Assembly (NCBI GenBank): GCA_022661535.1
Contig: JAKULF010000012.1
Coordinates: 1,054,001-1,118,000, forward strand
DNA: 64,000 nt
Source of the DNA: Eutypa lata
Taxonomy: Eukaryota > Ascomycota > Sordariomycetes > Xylariales > Diatrypaceae
Direction: 5' to 3'
Shown: positions 35,607 to 46,448 of the stretch, piece by piece
Layout: each line of letters opens with the position of its first letter
How positions within the stretch are numbered: the first letter of the stretch is position 1
Program-made: the position numbers and the translations under genes
The notes under the pieces: model-generated
Databases searched by the model: none
What the model was told of the DNA's origin: nothing
What the model saw: the letters and a program-made list of their open reading frames with translations, nothing else

Positions 35607-37013
35607 TTATGCCAGCCATTGTTCTTCATCTCTTTTCAGACCACGCATGACAAGCCCTTCATCGATAGACTCGTCATCGTCGTCTTCCTCGCCGGTGGCG
35701 TTCTCTACACCCTCGGGGATAGTAGATGGAGGGATAGCTGCACCTTCAGTCGGCGGAACGTCTTCTTCGTCCTCGAACATCCACGTCATCCCGTTAGCCT
35801 CTTCTTCCAAGGGAAATATCTCACGGGCGTATTCCTCCATCCCTCTTGGCCCCTCCCATAATGCAAGTGCTCCTTCTGGACAGCTATCCTCGAGGGCTTG
35901 GTCTCCAAAGTACGGCGGTTGCTTCTTCGGGTCGTCGTTTGTGGGCGAGAAGAGCTTCTCCAAGCCCTGGAGCTGTTCCCGGTAACCCTCAGGGATCCTC
36001 ACCCGCACTTCAATAGGTCCTCTTCTGTAACGGACAGGTCGGCCTATGCCCCGCTCGAACATTTCGCACACCTCCATAGGCGAGAGATGTTCGTACGCTA
36101 GGGCTATTCTCTTCCCGTTCCACTTGTTCGGGCCTTCCTTGAACAGCTGCAGGATTGCCGGCCCGACATCGTGCTCAGCGTCTAACCAGGGTAGTTTAGC
36201 GTGTGGGTGGAATGGTGCCTGCCATTCAAAGGAGCCGTCGGGCTGCAGTTCCATGCAGAACAAGGGGTAGAGAAGCGAGGTGAAATTATTGTTGTAGATA
36301 CCGGTATAAACGAACGTAGCGGGGAGGCCTATCTTGCGTATGTAATCTTCCACCTTGTGCTTACCTGCCCAAAGGGGTAATGAGGGCCATGCGGAGTTAT
36401 AGGCAGCATGGTCGGGCATTGACGAATACACGTAATGTTGCACCCCGACCTTCTTTGCGATATCTGCGACCGCCTCGCCAATCTGGATCTCGTTCCCGTA
36501 AAACGTAGTGTTGATGAAAGCCAGCTGGGACCCGTCGAAGACTTCCGAAATCAAGTCGTGGTTCACGAGAATATCCGGGTTGTGCGTGTTAGCCGTGACG
36601 TCTCGGTTGTCATTCGGCTTTTTCCGAATATAGAGATCCCCCACAAAGACTGTGACGTTGGGGTTGGTAGCCACCTCAGTGGCTATCACCCCGACGAGGT
36701 TTCGCAGCTGGGCGCGGACCTTGTAGCCGACCGCAGTCGCAATCCGAATCAGCGAAGCTGCCTGGCGGCCACTGGCATTGATGACGGCTATGGTCTTGTC
36801 CGGGGACGGCATCGACCGTTTCAGGGGCCGGAAGCTTAGAGAATTATTCCTCGACACCGCAGTCAACGGCGAAGACTCTGAATAGGAAGACCGTGTGTGT
36901 TTGTGTCTTGAAGAGTATACTGCTGAACTTTTGGGGGAAGAGGTGTTGTTATTTTCTGTCTGGACTGGTCTGAGGACCAGGTCAGTCCGTATCGGGATTG
37001 GTTCCGAGGTCAT
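35607..37013 (-). CDS. nmrA: NmrA-type nitrogen metabolite repression regulator
   Basis: A single intronless frame of 468 residues. From residue ~68 it follows NmrA closely: KTIAVINASGRQAASLIRIA (Rossmann dinucleotide-binding start), then AFINTTFYGNEIQIGEAVAD, HYVYSSMPDHAAYNSAWPSL, LPATFVYTGIYNNNFTSLLY, PWLDAEHDVGPAILQLFKEG, and near the C-terminus REIFPLEEEANGMTWMFE. NmrA binds NAD(P)+ and inhibits the GATA activator AreA under nitrogen-sufficient conditions. The 67-residue Ser-rich N-terminal extension is longer than in the A. nidulans protein. An in-frame Met at residue 68 (ATG 36812-36810) would give a product with the usual start. The C-terminus adds a short acidic tail (TGEEDDDDESIDEG). 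Confidence 0.93.
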   Translation of the reverse strand: MTSEPIPIRTDLVLRPVQTENNNTSSPKSSAVYSSRHKHTRSSYSESSPLTAVSRNNSLSFRPLKRSMPSPDKTIAVINASGRQAASLIRIATAVGYKVRAQLRNLVGVIATEVATNPNVTVFVGDLYIRKKPNDNRDVTANTHNPDILVNHDLISEVFDGSQLAFINTTFYGNEIQIGEAVADIAKKVGVQHYVYSSMPDHAAYNSAWPSLPLWAGKHKVEDYIRKIGLPATFVYTGIYNNNFTSLLYPLFCMELQPDGSFEWQAPFHPHAKLPWLDAEHDVGPAILQLFKEGPNKWNGKRIALAYEHLSPMEVCEMFERGIGRPVRYRRGPIEVRVRIPEGYREQLQGLEKLFSPTNDDPKKQPPYFGDQALEDSCPEGALALWEGPRGMEEYAREIFPLEEEANGMTWMFEDEEDVPPTEGAAIPPSTIPEGVENATGEEDDDDESIDEGLVMRGLKRDEEQWLA

Positions 37014-39744
37014 TATAAGACTGCCGAGCTAGGCGGCGCCCTTAATATGAAAATAACAGAAGGCCTATATCGACAATGACAAGACTTATAAGATAAGGAA
37101 AATATTTGTAAGAGAAACGAGGGCGGCAGAGCAGGTTTGTACCCCGTGTACACTACTACGTATTGTCTCGAAGGCCGGTATGGGACAATTGAGGAATCGC
37201 AATATCTCAAGGATAATCGTGGATCATAAAGACACGCCTAGGTATATTGACGTTCAATCCACACAGGTGTGAAATCGTAGAGGTTACTTTTATGGGGAGT
37301 ATAGTAACCCGAGCCTATTAGGAATCAAGAATAGGGCAAGTACAAGAGAAACAACAACTGTCTGCGGGAGAGTATAGAATTTCTCTGGTCGCAGGCCTGG
37401 GCACAGAGGCCTGTGTCTGGGTATCTAAAAAAGTGGCTTGAGTATTTGGATCTGCAGCCGTTTTCTGGTAGTAATTCTCCGATGGGGAGGACCTTGACGG
37501 ATACCGCAGTTGTGGTGGTAGTGGTTTTTGTGGCGGCGGTTTGTTTCGGTTCGGGAGTGATGAACTAGAAGAATCCAAGGACAGACGGTGGATTCACTTT
37601 TCACCTTTTTTTTTCTTCTTCTCACTTCTTTTCCCCCAAGATATATATCTTGTAATGACGTGGTCCAGGCTATTATAAGTGCGATGGGCAGAGAAATTTG
37701 TTAGAGATGCAAAGTGATCCACGATTTTAGATAAAAATCACGTAACAAGATGGCCGTATAAGTCGGACTGGATGTGGCCTAGACTAAAGATCCTCGCTTC
37801 TTTGAAATCTGGGGGATGGGATATTGGCGCCGGGATCAAGAATAATCCACCAAGAATAGACTACCTTATGTGTATGTAGATAGGTACCTACTTAGGGGAA
37901 CTTGGGTTTAACGTTAGGTGGGAATGGAAGTACAGATTGTGTTGAGTATAGACAGCAGACAAGCTTGACTTCTAGTCTAGACCTTCATAGATGGGAGTTG
38001 TTGGGTTGTCCTCGTTTCCTCTTTTGCTTCACCGCACATGACCTCGTGCCATCCGTCTGGTTAGAAGTCACTGAAGTGATAATACGGTTGGTTAGGTAGG
38101 TATATTTGTAGAAATCATAGCGTGAAAGAGACCACGCGATGGAAAGACCGGGCAGGATAGGGCAAGGTCGAAAGCTACACTAGTTGATGATGATGCACTC
38201 CGTTACCCACTACACCTGGATGGATATGGGGAATATGCAACGGTCCAATAGGGAGGGAACCACAAAGTGCGTGACAGAAGGATTTGTGGATGCCGGTTAT
38301 AAAATGGGAAGTGTGTAGTGTGTAGTAATTGTAGTAATAGGGAGGTAATAAAGCAGTAATAGTAATAGTAGTTGGCTGGCTGGATGAATGATGATTTGGG
38401 TGGTAGCAGATAGGGCTACGTTGGGACTAACATGACCCGACTGTCTGTATTGTGTTGTATGTACAATACAAGACAACACCGGCAAACATGGAAAATCCTG
38501 AACTTTAGATGGGAAGTGACCGATAATGAAATAATGTGGAGAGCAGAAAATAAGGTATATAGCTGAGTTACATCTTATACCTAGGTAAGCGCAATAGTTA
38601 ATAGTCAATAGTATGTATCTAAGAAAGCATGGAAGCATGGAAGCATGAGAACATGTGAACATGAGGGGACAGATACTACGTCCCAAGCTTAACCCGATAG
38701 ACATCTACATAGATACCAACTGGCAGTCATTTTCATAGCAGCATAGATCTAGCTAGATACATATGTAAATGCGTAGGGCCGTTACACAAGCATGATCTTT
38801 GTTTGTCCGGGGTGTATACTTATAGGCAATCTGATAAGTAGGTAGGTAGGAGGTTTGGAGGTATAAGATATCTCTTATCGTCGCTGATAGAACTTACATG
38901 ACTACATACGGTTGGTATCAAGCCTGTGATTCGTTGCGCGTTATCGATTTTGTCAAAACAGATGTAAAAGGTTTAAATAAGTAAGAGCCAGATCTAGGGT
39001 GCGCTTATAAGCCCTGGGAGATGATTTGTTGAAAACAGCAGGGTAAAAAGCCTAATAGGGCAAAATACACAGATACACTCTCTCACGATGGCATCCCTGG
39101 CAGCTCTAAGCGGTAAAAGGACGCTTAATTAGACATACATTACTCGATAGATGCATGGATATGGGAAACGACATCGGAGCCTGCTCACTCCTCAGTGCTT
39201 ACATAGGTATATACCTACATATATACATACCTAGGTAGGTAGCTACAGAAACAGACGGGTATTTTAAGTTGCATACAAGTTACATAGTAGATGTAGAGAT
39301 AGTAGACAGAGATAACCGCCACTACTACATACGTAGCACCTAGTCGACCATTTGCATGATTGAACTTGAATCACGTTTTCGCTCTTACTTTTGAGTTTAT
39401 GCAGTGTGGCTCCGAACTTTTTTCCTTCTCGTCTCCCGTTTCAGTGGTTCCACTTAGGTACCTAGTTAGGTAGTTAGGTAAGTACGTACTAGGTAGTTGG
39501 CACGAATTAAATTAGTAGCAACTAGCAACTGTGCGACGTGACCAGCTGGCATGGCATGATGGTTGTGAATAAAGTAGTAATAGAAACCTTCATTGAGAGA
39601 GAATGTCGGAATGTTTTTCTGTTACTTGAACTACTGAAGAGACAGACCCATCAAGATTAGGTAATGGAAAGATCTAGGATTTCTTGGCTCGGCTGCTTGT
39701 GGGTTCATATCATGTAAGTAATGCACCTTGTATGTATGTATGTA

Positions 39745-40032
39745 CAGTACGCAGGGATATTAGATGTTAGCGTCTCCATATAGTCCACTATGTGCCATGA
39801 TGGGCTAGTTGTGTATTTTCCTATAGAATTTGTAAGGGCGGTAACATATGGCCTAAGCTGTGACGGCCTGTAATGCCCCTGTTTATGCCCTGGCTGGTGG
39901 TGGCAACTTGAATAAGAGCACTGACTTCAACATGATTTTATGTTGCCGCCTATACAAAATATATAGGAATATACATCGCTAACCCATCATGGCAAATCGT
40001 GGGCCGCTAACATCTAATATCCCTGCGTACTG
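39745..40032. mobile_element. Tc1/mariner-like MITE (non-autonomous, 288 bp)
   Basis: Terminal inverted repeats start CAGTACGCAGGGAT at 39745 and end with the reverse complement at 40032. They match perfectly for 28 bp (29-30 bp if the flanking TA is counted). TA dinucleotides flank both ends (39743-39744, 40033-40034), and CAGT termini with a TA target duplication are the Tc1/mariner pattern. A second perfect inverted block of 12 bp (TGCCATGATGGG at 39793-39804, complement at 39983-39994) and further imperfect matches extend the arms to roughly 95 bp. There is no coding capacity. The insertion lies in a TATG microsatellite. Confidence 0.85.
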
Positions 40033-40720
40033 TATGTATGTATAATGTATGTCTACCCCTCCTCTGTATGCTCAGTAATTAGAGGGGTTATCAGTTCTCG
40101 TTTTCTCTCTTCTTTTTCACCCCCCCTCAACACTACACGTGGTAGTTAGAGCACATTCACTCACTCACCCAGTCAGGACAGTCAGTCCCCTTACAGACAT
40201 CTTTTTTATTATCATTGACCTCACTCTTTTGATTGTTGGAGTTTGGTTCACCTCGCTTCTTAAGTTTCTTATCTGCAACTCCTCTTTCTCCCCTACCTCT
40301 CAACCTCTTTTTATTATATTTCAAACACTAGGTACCTGACTGCCTGTGTAATTATCATCTGACTTCTGACTTCGGGATCTGATTCCGGCCTGTCTCGGGA
40401 TCTGATAGGACGGCAGGCACTTTTCCTATCAAGCTAATCAAGGCTTTTTAAACTCAAGGTGGAGATGAGCGGAATATGCAAATGCAATGCCAGACCGAAA
40501 GAAAGACAAGAAAGAAGAAAAGAAAAAAGAAGAAGAAAAGCTCCGAGTGGAAAGTTGGTGAATGCACGATTTGCTAATATTTAATACCCAACGCTGGGGT
40601 CGTCTTCCTTTCTCCAGCCTTCCAGCTTCCCAATTGTACGCATGCTTGTTGTCGATCGAGCAAATCATAAGATAACTTAACTCCATAGTAGAGGGGGAGG
40701 AAGCACGAAAAAACCGAGTG

Positions 40721-40820
40721 CTACCTATCACTACCTATCACTACCTATCACTACCTATCACTACCTATCACTACCTATCACTACCTATCACTACCTATCA
40801 CTACCTATCACTACCTATCA
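40721..40820. repeat. Ten-copy decamer minisatellite (CTACCTATCA)10
   Basis: Ten perfect head-to-tail copies of CTACCTATCA occupy exactly 100 bp, followed by a degenerate eleventh unit. The unit length is not a multiple of three and it lies in non-coding DNA. Perfect identity suggests recent expansion. Confidence 0.97.
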
Positions 40821-42427
40821 CTACTTATGTATATGTATGTATGTCGTATTCGTCACCATTCAACACATGGGAGATCAAACTCTTACTATTCAGTATTTGT
40901 ATGCCGTGAAACTCATACTAAGTACCTGGTCAGGTAAGTGATATTTGACACATGTTTGTGTAGAGGTGTAGATAAATGATAAAAGTCGACAATTATACCT
41001 GCATATCTAGATATAGTTATCTCTCTAATTAGAAGCATCTGGGCGTCTAGACAAGGCTGCAAGAACTCACATCGGTTCAAGCTTAGCCTCATCAAGCCAG
41101 CCCAACGCAACCTCATCCTCTAGATGGTGTGAGTGATATATGTATGGGCTTTGAAATACCTATCATAGGGGGTACCTACATGTAAGTAGATGATAATAAA
41201 TGCGATGTTACTGCAAGACTCCCCCTACTTGCCTATAGTGACTACGCAGTAAACCGAGGCAATCCGCCCCTAACTACATCTACATACCTACAGTATTAGA
41301 ACTATAGGATCCATTGCAACTCTTCTTTAGCCAGACAGGCAGGCCAGGGATGCTAACGTCATTGTTATGTTGCGGGTAGCTGACTGTATTGATTTTACTA
41401 CCTAGTACTAGTCCGCAAAAAAAAAAAAAAACCTGCGTACTATTACGTACAAATCATCAGAGGCACGGCGCCTTTCCAGTACTAGAGCCTCTAAACCCTT
41501 CCAAAGCCCAACATCGAAAGTGTTTTCGCCCTGCACGCCCGCAATGGCGTCACCTTGTTACCTAACTAGCCAAGGCCAACCCCTCTGTTCCGGTCGCGGA
41601 TTTCCGCGGGGGCTATTTTCATTTTCCAAATACCATCGCATAGAAGATGGCATCGCTTGATCAACGCCTTCTTCATTCTTGATACTCGTCTGCTCGTAGG
41701 CTCTGTATATCGTTTAATAGTGTCATATAGCGCTGTGAGGAGCAGAGTAGACCCCTCCGGTCAGTCCAGAACTATGTGGGGTAATATATGCACCCCGCAA
41801 AATGCTGTTTGTAGTGGTGGTGGCTGGCTGGCTGGCTGGTTGGCCGACTATGCACCCAGGCACCTATGTAGTCTGGTAGTCCTCCCAGCGCCCAACTTCT
41901 ATTCTAACGTTAATGTGCGTCGCCTCCTTTCCTTCCTCTTCAGGGAGGACCTATCACCTATCACCTATCATAAAGAGGGTAATATGTCAAGGAAACACGC
42001 CCCTGAACGCCACCTCATGTGTAGCTGCATGGCGTGCTAAAGAGGACATCGGGACTGGTTGTCCAGGTTTAGAAAGAAGAAGAAACACAATGCCAGCTTG
42101 CTAGGATGAGAAGAGTAAGAGGAGTAGCTCAAACCCCCCGTGGTTCTACGACTGGTGCTGAGTGGAAGGTACCTAAGGGATTCAACTCCAATCGGAAGGC
42201 CCTCGCCCTTGTTGGCTGGCATGTTTGGTAGGTAATAGTACCTATGTATGGTAAGACAAAAGAGCTGGCACCTTATGGTTGAGGAACAGGGGTCCAGCCG
42301 TTTGAGATAAGAAATTGGAAATCATCTGCTGTACTCCCATGGAGCCAACTCTCCTGCCCCGTCTGTGGTATCGCCGTGGCATCCGCAGGCGCGCGAGTAA
42401 GGGCATCAAATTGATTCTAAAAGACCA

Positions 42428-45131
42428 TCATCTCGTTAGAAATATCGCCAAAACTTCCTGGTATTAAGAGAGAAAGAAAGAAAGAAAAAACTGATAACTC
42501 ATAATGTGGAGGAGACCAGTGGAAGAACGAACTACTCACCCAGTCATAACTGCCGTTATGGATCATCCAAGACGGATCAGAGTCCATCTCAACTTGCATG
42601 CTTTCTAGCACCCTGCCTATGTTTGGGTCAATCATGTCAAAGTCTGGGGAGATGCGGTAATCCGGAGCATCAGCGCTGCCGGAAGATCCCATCGAGGGGC
42701 CCCTGTTACTACTGCCGTGTAGGTTGAGATTAGCCATCGACTCCGCCCCGTCGTTCGTACTTGTTTGCTGCGCAGAGGTGAAACCCGGGTACTGTTCGTC
42801 GGCATGTTTCCCAAGCTGTGTATAAACCCGACTAAGTATCCTTTGGACAACGTCGGCAGCTTTCCTGCAATCTGGGATCGTTTGTGCCATCGTGATCCAG
42901 ATACTGTATGATCTTTGCAGCATCTGGAGGAGTTCGTCCTTGCTAGGCAATGGTGTTCCTTGTGACATCCAATCGAAATTTCCACCTATCTCTGGGTAAT
43001 TCTCATTCTGCAATACCAATGCCACTATCATATCCGCTAACAAGAAATCGTTGATGGCGAGTGATGAGATGAACCAGCCTTTGGTGCTGAGTATTGCTCC
43101 TGGCTGGCACGCATGATACAAAGTGTGTTGGTGATCAAGCAAGGCTAATGCTGCCTCAAGACATGCCCTGCGAGAGTGTCTATGTTCTGGTATGGGTACA
43201 GTTTCGGAAAGATATCGCCGATGGAGGACACAGCGACTTTTCAGATATAATGCTGTTAGACCGAACCTCTGGATTACCTGCATAATTGGATCTGTTACAC
43301 TCTCTTCTAGAGCTTTCACCTTCATGAATGGAGGAACATTCTCCCATGTCTCCTCAAGTATCTTGTCAACCCTCATGACTTCAGAATAGGGGGGAATAGT
43401 CAAGGCGTGTGCGTGTTGAGCCACAAGTCCAAAAGCTATAGATCAGAAACTAGAGTCAGTGGTTGTTGTTACAGTGTTAGGGAGCTTATGAGTGTAGGGG
43501 CTCTTCACCTCTACTTATTGCGCCTTTGTGGATAGGGTAAGTTAGTTGTGTATAGTCAGTCATCGGTCGCGAGGGAGGTAACACTGTAGAGTCTTCGTCG
43601 AAGTCGGAATCCATCAAGTGTCGAGGCATGGCAGTATCGGTCTCGATTCCTTGTATCATGCTAGGTAGCCCCAAATAGAATGCCACCAACAGATCAATCT
43701 GTATGGCTAGGTGCCATATTCTTCGACGCATCTCACCCTCGTATATACTGATATTAAGCAGCTTGCTCGGGTCGCGATGTAGACCCATCTTTAACATCAG
43801 TCGAATGTTAACTGACGAAAGGAGGTAGCAATTCATCTGGTGGGTGCGGTTGACCAAGAATTCCGCCTCCACATATAACAAGAATGCTTGAAGAGTAGTA
43901 AGGTTGGGCTGTGAATATTTCCCCCAAATCAGAGCCCACCCAGCTGCCCCTCGATACTGCCTAAATCTATCCATAGCAGGCATCGGGGAATCGCTCTCTA
44001 ACTCATGCGGCGACTGGAATGAAGAGAAGAACACGCCGAGGCCCGTGACCATGAACAGTAGGGCGATGAAATGAAGAGGTGTCTCGGATGGATTCTGCCA
44101 AAACTGGTGATAGTCCTTGCTGAAGGCTGGTCGATGAAGGATATGTTGTGAAGGGCTATTAGAGTGGAAATACCGGTTCATAAGACGATCGACCACATTC
44201 CTCTCCGGAAGCAGCCTCAGCAATTCCTCCTTATCCTTTAGAACACCCCTCGAGGCGAAGAGGACCTCCGAAGGCCCTACGTTCTCGTATGGATCATCGA
44301 AGCTCTCATCCTCGTCTTCCGAATCCTCGAAGTAGTGCTTGAGATCCTCGATCTGAGTGAAAGAAAGCCAAATTAGTCATACGGATGAGATCACCGTCTA
44401 CAAGTATAAAACAAACGTCGGGGATCATCATCAGTCGGCAGACGCCACTAGATAGACCCCCTTTATCAAATAGGTGACAGCTTCAATCTCAACGAAGCCA
44501 CCCCCCTCCCCCCCAAAAAAAACGAACAAACAAACAAGCACAAGCACACACACAAAAACCCAAAACTCACATCATCCAAAATAGCCATAAAATGGGTGGC
44601 ACCGACATAGCTCGCAGCCTTAGCGCCATGCTGGACGACCAACCCACCAGCCTCGGGGGCGGGGGCCGGCGTAGTAGTAGCATCCTTCCCATCATTCGCC
44701 TGAGCAACCTCCTCCTCACCACCATCCGTGTCGATCATCTCCCTGACCATGCCCTCGAGCCTCTTCAGCCTCGCCGCCATGCTCTTCGCCGGCCTCTGCT
44801 TCTGGGGCCGGGGCGCGTAGACGCACGTCTCCGGCTTGCCCTTCTTGGCGCACTGGCTGCAGGGGGCGGCGCGGTCGCACTTCAGCTTGGAGGTGCGGCA
44901 GGGCGCGCACGAGAGGAGGACCCGGGTCCGCTTGGTGTGTTGTTGCTGGTGCTGGTGGTGCTGTTGCTGTGCTGAGGAGGACGAGCGCGCGTGGGAATGA
45001 ACCGGTGCCCCACTGCCGCCGCTACCACCACCACCACCACCGCCGCCGCCGCCAGCATCAATGCTGCTCACGTCGTTGGGGCTGCTGCCCTTGGAGCTGC
45101 TGCCTGAGTGGGGGTCTGTTGATGATGACAT
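42428..45131 (-). CDS. Zn2Cys6 fungal-specific transcription factor
   Basis: Exons 45131-44571, 44352-43509, 43435-42540 and a short last exon 42457-42428 give about 776 residues. The Zn2Cys6 cluster has cysteines at 75, 78, 85, 91, 94 and 103 (CAPCRTSKLKCDRAAPCSQC then C103) with spacing 2-6-5-2-8. A linker and short coiled coil follow (MAARLKRLEGMVREMI). The N-terminus is low-complexity (poly-Gly, His/Gln). From about residue 230 the protein matches the fungal_trans middle homology region (VVDRLMNRYFHSNSPSQHIL, LHRDPSKLLNISIYEGEMRR, RRIWHLAIQIDLLVAF). Introns are 218, 73 and 82 nt. The last intron is uncertain: reading through it in frame gives a tail that ends at 42417 instead. The regulated pathway is unknown. 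Confidence 0.87.
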
Positions 45132-46448
45132 GGTTGACTACTACCACCGAATTAATGCTGGATTTGGAGCTAATGTATAGTTGAGTAGGTAGATAGGTAG
45201 GTAGGTAGGTAGGCAGGTAAATATGTGTATGTGTGGGTGGGTGTATAACCGAGATGCTTCGGCGTGTCTCCGTACTCAAAAGACTAGGCAACTCAACCGC
45301 TATTGTGAAAAGCCCCGGATCTCGGCCCCGGACTTAAAACTTCACACGACCGGACGGTTCTAATCAGTATAAGGCTGGCTGTATGCGGGGCCGCCCGCAA
45401 CCAGAACTAAATGTTAAATAAGCAGGCAGGGAGTTATACTTCGAAATATATAACTAACTGCTTAAGTATGCAAGGTCTCGCTCAAGATAACAATTTGCAG
45501 TGATTATATAATCGATCAAATCGGAGTCAAGTCAGGAACTTGGTAGTTAGCTGCTATGCTTGAACGATGGCTTTTCTCAGGGTAGTAAACCGCCAGTAAA
45601 ATTGCAGAATATATGTTGCTTCTGTTATGTACGGCGCAGTCAAATAGTAAGCAAGTCGTCAGTCGGTATGTTGCCTTGCCTTAAGAACGGGGACCGGCGC
45701 ACCGTATCAAGTATAGGCGACTAGATTTGTTCATACTGTATATCACAAGCACACTACACCTACCTACCTAGTATATAGAGTCGAATTCCATAACCCCTGG
45801 ACAACGGGGATGACAGAGAGTTGTAAATATAGAACTACCTTGACATGCCAAAATATGAATGGTATTATTCGCATTAAATTCGGCGACGCTGTCTTTTATC
45901 CAGTAAAATCAAGGTTCTAGTATCAGATCAGATACCTGAGGTGTGTAGGTATGTAGGTAGGTAGTTAGGAGTAGTACATTTTTCTTCCGAGCCCATCCAT
46001 CCATGCCATCTGTCCAAAAATATAGCTCGTTATCGAAAGAAAAGAAAAAAATCCAAACTTCTTAAGTCTCGTCAAACCATGATGATAATAGGAGAATTAT
46101 ACTAACCTATGCTCGCTCGCTTAGTACGTCGCGTCGCTCGCTCGCTCGCACGGTAAACTATACTACATTTGGTTTTGGTTCTTCTCTCTCTCTCTCACTG
46201 TCTCTCTCTCTCTCTCGTAACTTTCATCCTCCCAACTAAATGCCTGTTCGGTCTGGAGATAGGGGGTTGAGTATATTAGAAAAAAATTAGGCCCTGCCAA
46301 TTAAGTAAAACTGTTTGACCAAGAATCGAAAAAAAAAAAAGCCACCTAGGGCACGCATGTTGAGGATGGACCGACACATATCAACCAAAAAGAAGCAGAT
46401 GGAAGTGGTTGTCATGCCCACCGGGAGCATGGTGGTGATCCTCACCAC
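45132..46448. other. Spacer between two Zn2Cys6 genes
   Basis: A 1.3 kb stretch with the promoter of the upstream regulator and the 3' flank of the next. It holds TAGG/GTAG tetramers (45187-45215), GCTC runs (46116-46150) and a CT microsatellite (46186-46217). No gene is seen. Confidence 0.5.

Larger units (their letters stand above)
37014..42427. other. 5.4 kb gene-free interval carrying a MITE and a minisatellite
   Basis: It starts with the nmrA promoter. It includes the mariner-like MITE at 39745-40032, two TACCTAGGTA palindromes (38578-38587, 39228-39237), a ten-copy decamer array at 40721-40820, a short related repeat CTATCAC near 41950-41970, and an A14 run near 41417. No gene could be supported. 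Frames such as 38297-38704 (-) and 41657-42040 (+) look random. Confidence 0.6.

Noticed and set aside
40721..40820. CRISPR-like array
   Set aside because: The copies are contiguous with no spacers, and the organism is a fungus.
40718..40909. Small frame reading LPITTYHYLS repeats
   Set aside because: It is the translation of the decamer minisatellite, not a gene.
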